Positions 13,501 through 25,420 of a stretch of 64,000 nt of DNA are shown here, piece after piece. The notes under the pieces were generated by a model. The model did not search any database. It was given only the letters and a program-made list of their open reading frames with translations, and was not told the origin of the DNA. This DNA is from Pelodera strongyloides (taxonomy: Eukaryota > Nematoda > Chromadorea > Rhabditida > Rhabditidae), in assembly GCA_036852015.1 (NCBI GenBank), contig JAANDG010000142.1:186001-250000 (forward strand). Reading direction: 5' to 3'. The position numbers and the translations under genes were made by a program. Numbering within the stretch: the stretch's first letter is position 1; each line of letters opens with the position of its first letter.

Positions 13501-15104
13501 TTTCTTTGCAAACCTGTCTTGAAAAAAACTGACTTTAAAGGTTCAACAATTTTCATATGACATACAATACAGTAAACTGACTTTAAAGGTTCAACTATTT
13601 TCATATAACACATAGTATAGTGTCTGCTACACTAATACACATGCGACCAACAAATTTGCAACAAAGATATCCGCCATGGCATGTGTATCAAATTACAAAA
13701 CAGCCTTTAGATAGCTCAGCATATTCACTTTCCTCAGAGTGTATATTTCTTTGAGCTAAATGCAACATCTACGCTTGTGATGTGTAATGTGGAGTTTAAA
13801 GCTCAGACCCTATTTATTAAATAGTTTTCAAATATGTCCCCGGGAAACTGTACCATCTTGATTTTCATTGCATGGATCAGTTATGCGTAAAACAGAACCC
13901 TTCAAACTTAACCAAAAGAAAATACACAAAAAAATCATGATTAGACTTTAAACCAACCCCGATTATCCACCCCACACGTCTTACGCGACTCAAAAACATA
14001 CGTCATGGCCTTAACTACACTAAAGATCAAAACAAATTCAGATCGCGCATATCTATCACAGACATGCACTTTAGGGTTGTTTTTCGAATTCATCAAACGT
14101 TATTTTGAGGATAAATTTAAAAAGTGCGCCCATCAAGACCACTAGGGCTTCAATCCCGTGACTGGCAACTTCTCCCAGTAAATATTCAAATTTCAAATTA
14201 TGCTAATCCAAATTCCATTCCTTGACCGTTCAAAGTTTCCTTTATCTCAAAAGTTGAATGGACATTTTCCAGATGGAAGATCCCCTCGGGACCTATTTTG
14301 GAAGTTGGCCAAAACAAAGAAAAAACGAAAAATGAAAGAGGGAAAACGAATGAAGATTGAGTGTTTTTACTGCAGCACGTGGGGTAAAGGAAAGGGTAAA
14401 GCAGTAAATTTTAAGAAACGAAAAACTGGAGTTTATGGCGCATATAAGGAAGCGATTGGTGAATTTGATAATGGGGTTTGCAAGCATGCCGAAAAAATTG
14501 TCTTCGAAAAATTAGTCTTGGAAAGATTTTCTAATTACTCATGTTATATATTCATACTTAGTTCCAAACTACGGTACTTCGTGTACATACTTGCAAGGAA
14601 TTGTTGCATACTTTGCAAGTATGCTGAATATTTACCGTATTTTGGTATTACAAGAGAATATATTTTTTTAATTTTCCATATTATTATATATGCAGGTTTC
14701 GTGCAGAAGTACGGTAGTATTGACAGAATCACACCGAGTTTTTGGCATACTTGCAAACCCCATAAACCAAAAACTAGCATATTCCAGTAAATTCGGCAAA
14801 GTTTAAAGGCTCAGGTTCACGAAATTACAATTGCTTTCTTCTTACAATCAGAATGACTCTAGAATAACACGATTTCTACACGGGTAACGAAAATTTCTAG
14901 CATAAAACAGTAATTCTACACATAAAGCAAAACCTTACAATTTTATATTCAGATACGTAAGTATCTGGGGTAAGTAATACACAATACATTTATCACTAAT
15001 ATTATATTTAAACCAATAACTTACGCTTTCTTAATTGCGTCCGCGTCCGCGGTCTTTGCAATACCCAAGATTTGGTATGGCGACTCGTCTGCCTTAGGCG
15101 TCAT
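9089..15104 (-). CDS. DnaJ class B co-chaperone (DNAJB6/DNAJB2-like)
   Basis: Hsp70 co-chaperone of the DNAJB6/B2 group, which in animals suppresses aggregation of misfolded proteins in cytosol and nucleus. Exons on the minus strand are 15104-15025, 12537-12422, 11522-11377, 10072-10018, 9851-9776, 9585-9438 and 9151-9089; all phases agree and give 227 aa. The J domain spans about residues 8-72, with [14 protein letters not shown] carrying the essential HPD at 36-38. It is followed by EYDR and an F/G-type linker ([20 protein letters not shown], then DIFFDD in a 55-nt exon). A short Thr-rich tract (TKTTTTTK) precedes the C-terminal block [12 protein letters not shown]...NGKETIE, TFEDGKL, which aligns by eye with the conserved VNGRKITTKR/ENGQERVEVEEDGQLKS region of vertebrate homologues. 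An acceptor 11 nt before the ATG suggests trans-splicing. Introns total more than 5 kb and hold MITEs and a telomere-like run. Confidence 0.92.
10530..10560. repeat. Poly(A) tract, about 31 A
   Basis: Uninterrupted A run within a DnaJ intron, followed by an AT-rich stretch. It could be the tail of an old retroposed copy, but no coding remnant is seen upstream. Confidence 0.8.
10682..10831. mobile_element. MITE family B (near-perfect palindrome), copy 1
   Basis: The left arm, from AGCGAAATGCTAGCC through TTGCATATGATAAGCAAATCC, is repeated inverted in the right arm ending GAGGCTAGCACTTTAA, with a small ACGATCGT centre. The element is essentially one long hairpin. It lies in the DnaJ intron between exons 3 and 4. 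Confidence 0.88.
11092..11262. mobile_element. MITE family A, copy 4
   Basis: TTAAAGCGAAATACCGGCCG at the left and CCGGCCGGTATTTCGCTTT at the right, in the same DnaJ intron as the family B copy. Internal AACATAAATTAGAATAAAAA is shared with other copies in inverted orientation. Confidence 0.87.
12651..12686. repeat. Interstitial telomere-type repeat (GCCTAA)n
   Basis: Six 6-bp units of GCCTAA, one degenerate (GCCAAG), sit in intron 1 of the DnaJ gene. GCCTAA is the complement of TTAGGC, the nematode telomere unit. The tract is only 36 bp, so it is an internal remnant rather than a chromosome end. Confidence 0.85.
13527..13620. repeat. Two-copy tandem repeat, period about 47 bp
   Basis: The block beginning AACTGACTTTAAAGGTTCAA occurs twice in a row with a few substitutions. 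It is inside DnaJ intron 1 and has no coding role. Confidence 0.75.
14610..14761. mobile_element. Family E inverted-repeat element, diverged copy
   Basis: CAAGTATGCTG...TTTACCGTATTTTGG at the left and TTTTTGGCATACTTGCAAACC at the right resemble the ends of the elements at 24641-24797 and 41179-41339. The relation is by eye and the copy is diverged. Confidence 0.45.
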
Positions 15105-15118
15105 TTTTTTGTAACCTG
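15105..15118 (-). other. Splice acceptor just upstream of the DnaJ start
   Basis: On the minus strand, ATTTCCAG ends at 15116 and leaves an 11-nt leader before ATG 15104. Such a short leader after a strong acceptor fits spliced-leader addition, though a 5' UTR intron is also possible. Confidence 0.6.
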
Positions 15119-16178
15119 GAAATCGATAAATCAATAAATAATGTCGACCATCAATTAGCATACAATAAAGGACAGCGCGGGCCAATCAATGAGTCGACAA
15201 AATAGATAACTTCCAAAAATAGTCAAGAGTCTAAAGGAACCAGGAAAAAATGGGCATCCACGTAAAAAAATCTGAAAATCTGCACTATACTAGAGATTTA
15301 TTTACAAACAAATATAAAATGCAACAATTTACCAGACTTTCACTATGTCTGCCGTGGGAAACTTCCCAGGTGAAAGGGTAAATTCCTTCAGCAAAAAAGG
15401 TAGAAAAAAGTAAGTTAATCTTGAAAATAAACGGAAAATGAACGCGGTAAATTGAGACGAAAAGGAAATAAATAAACATTGGCAACAGATAATGAAATGC
15501 GAATCCTTAGCACAAAGAGCGATCACAAAGATAGTAAACTGATCTCTACTATTTATTGTTACTGTAAATAACTCTTACACGTCTTACAGTATACGTAGAC
15601 TATTATATCATGAACTGGCTTTGAATTAGGACCAAAGGGAATCCCAACCATAAGATGCCATTGCAGTAAAATAATAGTATGTTTATCTTCACATTTGTAA
15701 GAAAAATCAATATTCAAGCAAAAATCGATAATTACATTTCTTAGCGCCTTGTATAGGGAGAGATTTTCGTCATATCACTAAGCGATGAAGTGCGAACGGT
15801 GATAAAAAGCACGTTATCAAATGAGAAAAGAATTGCGTAGGACCGGAAAAAGAACTTGATAAACTGCTGGGAGAACAATTGAGAGAAATTTAACGTGAGA
15901 TCATGAAAATATGTGTTACCTTACCAGACGTAAGTCATAACTCGCCACATCTTTACGAATCCTGTAGTTTTAGTTATGAGTTATGAGAAATGTCCTACAT
16001 ACAAATAATTATGGAGAGAATTTAGTTTTGTGTTTGTTTCTGTGCCAGAAGTAGACTTGCAAGTATTTTAACTAAATATATTAGTTGGACAAGAATATAG
16101 ACGACGAACGTAAAATGAGCGAGAGACGGAGGAAGTAAAGAGGAAAAAAGAGAATGAAATAAAGAGATGGATAAAGAT

Positions 16179-16223
16179 AGAGAGAGAGAGAAAGCGAGAG
16201 AGAAAGAGAGAGAGAGGGGGGGG

Positions 16224-16319
<96 letters not shown>

Positions 16320-16333
16320 AGAGAGAGAGAGGA
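16179..16333. repeat. (GA)n tract, about 155 bp
   Basis: Nearly pure GA dinucleotides with AAG and GGGG interruptions. It produces spurious Leu/Ser open frames on the minus strand. Confidence 0.95.
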
Positions 16334-18724
16334 AGAAAGATAGCTTCAGCAAAAAAAAGTGTTCTCTTTTTCCCGTCCTATCTTTTCAGTGCCGGTGGAC
16401 AGACGCTGCCACAGACCACAAAGCAAGGAAACGACCGTTATTAATTAGCCATTGCAATTGCTTGGCAAAATGAACCCAATATAAGACAAGCAGAAACTTT
16501 CTTTCCCCAATTGTGCAGGTATTATATTAGTGATTATATATGACGATACCTTTGTTAGGTTAACCAATTTCACGACTCAATTTCCCTAGATCAAATTTAT
16601 TATGCGCATAAAAGCACGTGTGTAAAATCTCCAAAAACTTTTTCATAGGAATACGTATGTTTCAACGCTTCGGTATAAGACACAACAATTACATCGATAG
16701 TTTCGTTATTCTCTTTAAGTGCAATGTTGACTAATTGTTACACCATTACTATAACAATTATTAACGTAAACATTTGTAACCACAGAAAGGGAAAGGGTAA
16801 ATAGCTCTCATTTGATTAGGGGAATGGAACAAAACGATTGAAGAAACCACAGAAAATGGCACATTCAGGGAAACCGGTATTTTGGGGGAAAGGTTAGGAC
16901 ATTTACTGAATGGATTCATTGAGGGAACACACAAGAGGCTCTTGTTCGAGAAAAGAGAAGAAACGAACGCGTGTTAACTAATTACGAAGGTGTGTTCCAC
17001 GTTCAAAGACAAGCTATAGAAGTCGGCGATGGAGCAGCGTTGGGCTCGAACCTCGCGACACGCTCGCGTCAAACTTGAACTCACGCAAGAAGTATACGCA
17101 GTGTATCTTACGAGTTGCCCCCGAAAATAAGTATAAGAAAAACTTGGAACAATGAACAAAATGTAACTAGTATATATGACTCAGGCGCTTAATGACGCAG
17201 TTAACCGAACAGAATCCAGTTTATTTTCTTAAATACAGCGATTTGCTATCAGGTTTTCTGAGATTGACTCACAAATTTAAGATTAGATAATGGTTCTGTG
17301 CGCGTGTGAGTCAACAGGAAGATTTTGCAAATTTTCTGCAAATCTTAAAGTTAAATTCAAGTTATTTTACTTATTTCTTACACTGTGTTGTGAATCCGAA
17401 GGAAATTAGGACACACAACTTACCCCGCTAATTTGTGTATTACAAATGAGGGACATCTAAAAGTTGACATACATCGAATTTCTGTTATTCTATGTGTTAT
17501 TCTATGAATAAAAAGGATTGATAAGAAATATCAAAATGCCACATCCCAGTTGAAGCACAAGCCAAAAAAAAAGAGGCGGAGTCTGAAAGAAGGGGCGGCC
17601 ACACCACGGCCTATGTAAATGCAAGCGCCTATGCAAATTAGAGGCCTGAGGCCTGAGGTTGAGACAGTCGCACAGAATGTTTGTCGAGGGAAACCGTGCC
17701 TGGGCTTCAGAAGTCTATATTATTAAGGTGATAAGGACAATAAACGAAAGTACAGAAACAAAACGAAAAACAAAATGTGGATAAAGAAATTATAAATAGT
17801 GAGTAGTGCGCCGTAACTGTTATATGAGTGTTGAAAGTTGAAACCCATTATTCTGATGTCTAATCAGAAACAGAATTATATCAAGTAAAGGTGACAGACG
17901 TATTTAAATTAGTTTTAAAGTTATTAAAATATGACCAAGGTTGCAAGGACCGCCTCGAACATGTTTACTTTATGATTAAACCCTAACACTTTGTCATAAA
18001 AAGGAAGAAGCATAGTCTTTTTGTGCATATTTTGGGGCGAACGCTTATACATACATACACAGAACTCTAGATAAACATAGATAGGGCAGGCTCAGTTCAA
18101 ACAGTTCAATAAATTTTTTGGGAATTAAAAAGCGAAAGTATTCCTTTCGGAACGGAACTATAGACCAAGCAATTAGCGTACGGCGAAAAAACACCCAAAA
18201 TTGGGTAGAATATAGGTCGAAACCGTTAAAACCATGCACGTGAAGGCGAATAAGTTTGGGTGGCGAGGCTCAGTGTTCGCAGAGACAGTATATGTATATA
18301 TAATAATATATAATCTCATTGTCGATTAAATAAGAAGAACTTTACTTGTTTATTCTTGCACTGAAAATAACATTGTTGGGCAAGTTGTTCGTAATTTCGT
18401 TACAAAATCTTACAATTAGTTATTTTCTTGCGCACGCGTTCACCCTCTCACGGTCCACAGCTAACATGTATCGTGTATCATATAAGTATTCGTCCCTTAG
18501 CAAATGTTAAATCGCCAGATTATCAGTATTAAAGTAATAAAAGCAACTATGATCTCCCCAATTTTCCAACCATTGGTGTTTCAAATATACATATAGACAG
18601 AACATTAAAACATAGAACAAAAGTCCGTATAAACTGAGTCGCATAAATTTGGAACGAACCGCCAGCAATTGTCCCGTCCGTTGGTCCGTTTCATATGCAA
18701 ATATTTGAAGTTCACATCGGAGTT

Positions 18725-18727
<3 letters not shown>

Positions 18728-18790
<63 letters not shown>

Positions 18791-18830
18791 CATAGAGAGG
18801 GAGTCACAGAGAGAGAGAGAGAGAGAGAGA
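18728..18830. repeat. (GA)n tract, two blocks
   Basis: About 60 bp of uninterrupted GA, then a 20-bp spacer and a second GA block. Confidence 0.95.
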
Positions 18831-19770
18831 ACGAATTATTAGAATCATTGAGATGAGGTTGCTATGAAACATAGAACAGTGTTCCGAGGACACTGTTATC
18901 TAGTGCATCCCGTTGTTTTTGTAAGGTTCGTTGGGACTAGAATTGGGTTGTGTGTTCTATGATCAGGTACAAGTGTTGATATACTCACATAGTTTATATG
19001 CCGTAATCAAAAAATAATACATAATCTAGGAGCTTCGCCACTCCAGTGTAACTAACTACAAACAAGAACCTGGCAAATGGCTCAACAAAGTTATACAAAT
19101 AAAATCCTACCAATAAATTTGAATTCAATACAAATGTCGCCCTCGTTGTTGTTTAATCTTCGCAAGCGTTTGACAAATTTTTTGGGGCTCCCCAATATAA
19201 CCTACTTTTCCGATTATGAACGCCGAACGTCGGGAAATATTAGTGTCGACAAAAACGTCAAAAGTACGCGAACGTAGTTCTCGGGAATAGTGCATAAAGT
19301 ACGCTCTCGGATTACAAAATGTGTCCAAATATAGGACAAGGGCAGAAAAGCAGTTTCGTACTAATATGTACTTGAAGACTTTGCGAAAGAGAAATAAAGG
19401 ATCTGTAGTTTAAAGTACAACCAATTAAGGTAGATTTACTAGCATCATCCTGCCTATGGTGATAAACTATTCCGTTTGCATAATAACAGAATGAGCATAA
19501 ATAGGGTTGAAAGACAACAAGAATGTGGAAACAAACTATCAGAGTCAGCTTCACGAAAACAAGACATAAAATTTTGAAATAATCATCCGACACAAGCAGG
19601 CAGACCGTATCGTATAAGTGGTATAAGGTATGCCAGGCCAGAGCAAGTATACAATGTAATTTCTCACTTACCGTCTCCTTATATGTAAACTACCAGGTCG
19701 ACAGCGTAACTCAACTTTAAATAATGAATGCCTGGCTGACCGCGAGTCTAACAAAAGCACAGTCTTGTGA

Positions 19771-20301
19771 ATGAAGATGCTACTAACAAATGCATTGAGT
19801 GTATCAAATAATGTGTCCCTAAACCTCTCCACATACTATCTATTTTCTGGCAAAAATGCGTGGTTGGCCGAAAAAAAAAGTCAAAAGCAAACGGTAGGCG
19901 GTTGCGCGTACGTACACGGAAAGGCGTGCGTTTCCGCTAGCGCTTCCGCAAGAAAGAAAACAGTCATATTCTATTTACAATTCGGCCTTTTTTGGCCACC
20001 CCGCCACGAGTCATTTTTCTTTCTTTTCCGCGTGGCGATGCAAGCAGACGGTTTGCGCAAACAAACAATCAAATACATTGAAGGGCGATCTGATACTTAC
20101 GCGGCTGACGAAATACGCGCCGGAACTTTACGCGCGACAACTTACGCAAACGGGGAACGTTTGACAAGGATGGACTTACGTGGGAGGTTGTTGTTTGGTT
20201 ACTGTACCTTTGTGTTGTGCCCTTTTGGAAAACAGGAAATTCAAAACATGAAAAACGCCTATGAAAGGTGCCTTCAGAAGGTGTTTCAAAAACAGATGTA
20301 G
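19771..20301 (+). other. 176-codon open frame of unknown status
   Basis: A single uninterrupted frame rich in Lys, Arg and Ala (for example ACVSASASARKK), running through a patch with higher GC and several CGCG and ACGCG motifs. No known motif, signal peptide or membrane segment stands out, and no spliced partner exons were found. It may be chance openness in a GC-richer regulatory patch. It is listed because it is among the longest frames in the window. Confidence 0.15.
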
Positions 20302-21075
20302 GTAGCCAGGAATATCATTATGTATTTATCTAATTGTACGCGATTATGAAAATGCACAGTTTACAGTTTATAGACAAGTTTCAAAATTAAAGTCCAGGTG
20401 CACTAAAAGAAATCCCTGTTGATTTACAAAGCAACTATACGATTTCTAAAATGGGCGCGTGTGCTTTTCTTTATGAATTGTGTTCGGGCACGGCTCTCGA
20501 GCTTAATGGTCCATGGCCCTGGATTGGGTCCTTATACTTTGGACTGGACACAAGCCCTGGTGCCAGTCCCTTTACTACGAATTCCGCGGACATTCACTTG
20601 AAAACTTGAATTAGACACGGTTGAATGAATCTGACCTGTGTTATGGTCACAATAAGAGTTCAGAGGTAGCACCTAGTACTTATTTATTTGTACAACAAAG
20701 AAAATGTTTCAAGCTGTACATAAGCCTGTGTTAGTAACTAGTAATTGTAATTGTTTTCTTCAAGATCATAATAGTGTAATGTAGTTTTTCTATGGTTATT
20801 AACATTTAGTACTTAATATTTACCATTAGTAGTTCAGATTTCGCTTCTAGATTAAAAACATATGAGTCGAGACCAGAGAGACCAGAAAAAATAATTGTCC
20901 TCTCTCGACCCCATTGTATCCGGACTCCGGACCAAGGTAGTCAAGTAGTTCACGCTCTCAAAAAAAAAGTCAAAAATTACCCCAGACTCGAAATTTTTTC
21001 TTATTGTTGTCTATTACTGAAGAACTAGAAAAGAAGTACAACTGCAAAATAGACACAATTTTTTTAAGAATGTCA

Positions 21076-21246
21076 TTAAAGCGAAATGCTAGCTCTTTTG
21101 GAAAATTTGCATATGATAAGCAAATCCTATGTATCCTATGCTAGGTTTGTACGATCGTCCACGGCAATCGTACAAAATTAGCATAGGATACATAGGATTT
21201 GCTTATCATATGCAAATTTTCCAAAGAGGCTAGCATTTCGCTTTAA
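21076..21246. mobile_element. MITE family B, copy 2, intact palindrome
   Basis: TTAAAGCGAAATGCTAGC at the left and GCTAGCATTTCGCTTTAA at the right, with arms of about 75 bp complementary almost throughout. The loop is GTACGATCGTCCACGGCAAT. This is the best-preserved copy and defines the family. Confidence 0.93.
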
Positions 21247-21914
21247 CAAGAAAATGTGTCAAAAACAAGGCAGTTTTAATTTTACTGAATTTAAATTTAA
21301 CTAAAAATATTGTCGCAATAATGTACTTGTCAGTCAAGAGTGACACTGTAGACACATAAACAAAGTATAACAATTAGAAAGGTTTAACAAACATATATAA
21401 GAACAAGTTTTGCCACTATTTGGATATAAGAAAAGGGTCACACCCATAACATACATACATGAATCATAAACGCCGCGATTTATACACATCATTAATTTTA
21501 TGCGGTCTATCAGTGCAAATTTCAATTAAAATCAAATCTATATGAGACTATATCTGTGGGAGTGACACTGCACAAAAACTTATTTTCATAGACTGGTCCA
21601 TTTTAACCTCTAACTCAGTAAAGAATGCCTGCAGGCTAGGTACGATGCGAGACTGAAGCTTGAGAAATAAAATCTAAAACGCAGCCAATCAATCAATTTT
21701 CTCCCCTTATTGTGCTCATTTATTGTGTGTAAAGGAAAAGACAATTCAATGCTTTTTGACAGAAGAAAAAGCACAAATTGATTCTGTTGGAAAATGGAAT
21801 TGATTTAGAAAATAAGTTGGTTCAGCCACATGGAAATATTCACCGTTTTGCACATATCTTATTTTTCCACAACAGACATACATTCAGGTAATAGAGACCT
21901 TCTACCAATAAACT

Positions 21915-22095
21915 TTAAAGCGAAATACCGGCCGGTTTTTGAAACACATCGTGGACAAGTGAATTCTCATGTATTTATGCTAATTTGCTCGAATTTAGCT
22001 CGATTTTTTATTATAATTTATGTTCATTTGCATATGCTGCATAAGAATGCTGGTCTACTCCATGTGTTTCAAAAACCGGCCGGAATTTCGCTTCA
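21915..22095. mobile_element. MITE family A, copy 5
   Basis: TTAAAGCGAAATACCGGCCG left end, CCGGCCGGAATTTCGCTTCAA right end, with the family core of TTGCTCGAATTTAGCTCGAT. About 181 bp. Confidence 0.9.
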
Positions 22096-22455
22096 ATGAA
22101 AATTGAAGCTATCTAAATAAAAACTATAACATGTAAAACAAGTCGTTTCAAAAGACACATAATAAGGAAGCAAAATCATAAACTTAATCTTGATAAAGAA
22201 TATTAAATCACACATTGCCTCAATCTTTGCTTGTGAAGGAACGTGTTTGCGAGCACATCTGTTCCAGCTTTTTGTGTAATATATATGTAGCGATTAGCAA
22301 CAGATTAGCAAGAGAAGGGGGGATTTAGTAGAAGAGTAGGATCATGCGGCAGCAACTTGCATCCATACTAAAACAATACTAAACAAATCTCGAACGATGC
22401 TGCTGGCTCTAACTAAATGTGCATACTAATAGAAAGTTGACTTCTGTAACCATAT

Positions 22456-22590
22456 TTTAAAGCCGTATTATACTTTGGCAAAGTTGCATATGATACTCAA
22501 ATCCTATGTATCCAATGCAAATTTGGTGCCCGTCCGGCAAGCTTCCGGCACCAAATTTACATAGGATACATACGATTTGTGTACATTCAG
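22456..22590. mobile_element. MITE family B-like, diverged copy
   Basis: Keeps TTGCATATGATACTCAAATC and the inverse ACATAGGATACATACGATTTG around a new centre (GGTGCCCG...CTTCCGGCACC). The terminal CGAAAT motif is decayed. Probably an old member or a sister subfamily. Confidence 0.6.
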
Positions 22591-23201
22591 TTAGAGGTGT
22601 GCTCATTAAATTTACGGCCATTTTTTTCCCTTGGACAGTTAGTCATTTTCTTGACGTTTTTTGCATAGAAATAGAACTAAGGCTATTTCGTTGACAAGTT
22701 ATTTCCGAAGACAAGCAAGGTTTACTTCCGTCCCTTCAATGGGCCCTATTGTATACTAGGAGATGAGTCAGTGCGCGCGCGTTTGGCGTAATACAGCCCG
22801 GATGATACACTAGTGCGCGCTTGCACTGAGCGGCTGATTGTGAACACTAACGCAGGCGCGCCCCATCGTTGCCACACCTAGGTCGTTAGCATAAAGGGAA
22901 GCGGAAGCTAAAAACAATGTATAGTTCCTATTGCATACAACACATTTAAAAGAAACTCAAAATAGCCGCAAAGATTTAAAGGCCAGCGAGGAAAAGTAGT
23001 ATTGGATTTAGAAGTGCAGAAGGAGAAGGGTTTCAGGAACATTACGATGAAACAAAGCACATACCCTATGAAACAATCAAAATGACAGCCACTTGAAAAC
23101 GGAAGTACGCGAGATAGACCTCTGCGCATGACATAGGAGGCGACTAATAATCCCTGTGTGCTTATTGTTCGACAAAAAAACTTTGCGGAAGCGGAGTGCT
23201 T

Positions 23202-23204
<3 letters not shown>

Positions 23205-23248
<44 letters not shown>

Positions 23249-23301
23249 GCGAGAGAGAGAGATAGCGAGAGCGAGAGAGAGAGAGAGTGAGAGAGAGAGA
23301 A
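23205..23301. repeat. (GA)n tract with GC interruptions
   Basis: About 97 bp of GAGAGA with interspersed GCGAGA units. Confidence 0.95.
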
Positions 23302-23586
23302 GTGCCTACGTCTATAGCACGTGTTAAGCTCGCAATAATCAGTCTGGAAATCAGGATCTATGGCTACTTGGCCACTTTAGAACTGGAACGATAAGACACA
23401 CAGAGGACAGAACAGTGACGAATGCAAGATCTACGAGCCCTTTCACTAATAATGAGAAATAGAGACTCTTAGTTAGGTCATGGCAAAATTTGACGCGAAA
23501 ACGTTTTTTCTAAACATGGCAAATGTTCTTGTTTTACCTAGATGTTGAGACTCATAAAAACATGTAAATGACTGAGCTCTTCTAAG

Positions 23587-23684
23587 TTAAAGCGAAATGC
23601 TATTGCCGTGGACGATCGTACAAAATTAGCATAGGATACATAGGGTTTGCTTATCATATGCAAATTTTGCGCATTTCGCTTTAA
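23587..23684. mobile_element. MITE family B, copy 3, internally deleted
   Basis: Both termini (TTAAAGCGAAATGCTA and GCATTTCGCTTTAA) are present, but most of the left arm is missing, leaving the right arm with CAAAATTAGCATAGGATACA. Such a deletion is expected when a palindrome is repaired or replicated. Confidence 0.88.
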
Positions 23685-24640
23685 CAACTCATTGTGGCAA
23701 TACATATACAAGTATGATATAGGAAAAACATATAGCATTTGGTACGGTAAGGTACTTTGAAACCGATCTATGACTGGGTACCATCGCAACTTATATACAA
23801 TTTTCCCTGTATTAATGAATCTGGGCCGCAGCTGGTGCCACACAAAATTAAGACAAAGAATTTTGAATCGGCTTCTAAGATGTACTGCAGCTGGCACTTG
23901 AAAATGCCTAATTCAACAACAGATGTCTCCATTTGCAGCTTGTTTTCAGTGGCTAATTCAATAGAAAAAAATGGACAGTTGAAATTTGACAAATATCAGA
24001 CAAATTCCAGCGCCTGACTTCAAAATATGTTTCCTAAATTCCGAAAGCAGATGGACTTGATTTGGTTTGAAAACTCGCAGATGCGAATTTTATACCTACA
24101 AAATTCCATTCGAAGGGAGACGGTTGGGTTCATGATGGATGTGAACCAAAAGTTTTCGACAGAATTACCTATGTATATGTTTGTAAAAATGGAAGCAAGG
24201 AAGATATAGCGTAACCATAGCATTACCAATGTTGCTCAATATAGAACTGACGGTAGGCTCACTTCATTGTGTACCTGGAATAGAATGAATTAAATGGAAA
24301 TTTAGTGAAAATAATCACCAATTGGAACATTTCGAGGTACACGACAGGATATTATCAACAAAAAAATTGATACCGTAGTGAGGTAGAATGTTACGCAAAA
24401 TCCAAAAAAAAAGAGGCTATCCGAGCTCCAGCAGGTGGCCTGGCTACTTGTAATAATAATGCGTACAAGTACAATTCATGACGAAAATGTATATAAGGTC
24501 AGTTCACTTTGAATGTTTCGATTTACTTACGAGCAATAGGCGTACGGGATTCATTCATGCGTCAATAGTGATCTTTTCCTTATCCAAAGCCCTTACATAG
24601 TGAAAATTCGATCAATTGGGGCGCGCTTCTTGTACATTAT

Positions 24641-24797
24641 GGGCTTTCCATATGCCAAAAATAACTGTGCGTTCCCTTCCAAGTATAGACAAATTTACCG
24701 TATTTTCCCTGAATTGAATATTTGACATGAAAAATTAATACATGGGTCTCGCGAAGTCGTAAAACACGGTAAATTTGCCCGCATACTTCAAGGAAAG
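24641..24797. mobile_element. Family E inverted-repeat element
   Basis: GGGCTTTCCATATGCCAAAA at one end and GCATACTTCAAGGAAAGC at the other. The interior (AAATTTACCGTATTTTCCCTG ... GTAAAACACGGTAAATTTGC) is the reverse complement of the element at 41179-41339. Confidence 0.75.
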
Positions 24798-25208
24798 CTC
24801 ACTTTGAACTTTTCGATATGCGAGTTTTTTAGAACAATTGGGCAATATAATGACCATTTTCTCACAATTTCCAAATAAATTCAAATCATGTTAACCTAAA
24901 AAAATTTGGCCTTTACCCCCGGTTGAGCACACAAAAGAATAATGGAAGCGATATTTGCATTGACAACGAGTAAAGAGAAGCAGCATAATGTTTATATAGA
25001 GTACACGACTAAACAAATGCCGTTTTTCATTTAATGTTAGCACATGGGAAGTGAAAAGTAAATACAGTGCAAAAGTAAAGAATAAAGAAATTATTCAGCG
25101 TTTGTTTTATGTTAAGCATTGGTGAAAACAATACACAGAAGAGAGAGGGGGAGAATTTAAGAACAAAGAAAATACTGAAAGAGAAAGAAGTAAAAGACGT
25201 ACTGTACC

Positions 25209-25275
25209 AAAATAAAAGGTACATAAAAAAGGTACATAAAATAAAAGGTACATAAAATAAAAAGGACATAAAAAA
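25209..25275. repeat. Short tandem repeat of GGTACATAAAATAAAA
   Basis: Four imperfect units of about 16 bp in a row. Confidence 0.8.
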
Positions 25276-25420
25276 CTAGGCACTGTTGAACCTACTCTCT
25301 AGTAATGTCGCGCTAGCAACAATATTAAAGTTATAATTTTTTAGCAACCGTTACCAATAATTATCATCAACTTTCTTTTTGCAATTTACTTAGGCTAACG
25401 GTATAGGCGGGACATTAGTC

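Larger units (their letters stand above)
15119..22900. other. Start of a 22 kb gene desert
   Basis: No exon chain with compatible phases was found on either strand. Contents are (GA)n tracts at 16179 and 18728, a locally GC-richer patch at about 19850-20200, and MITE copies at 21076, 21915 and 22456. A single 176-codon plus-strand frame at 19771-20301 crosses the GC-rich patch and has no recognisable domain. The region could hold regulatory sequence or a non-coding transcript, but nothing shows this directly. Confidence 0.55.

Noticed and set aside
16068..16352. 94-codon Leu/Ser-rich membrane-like frame on the minus strand
   Set aside because: It is a translation of the (GA)n tract; the same artefact occurs at the other GA/CT tracts.
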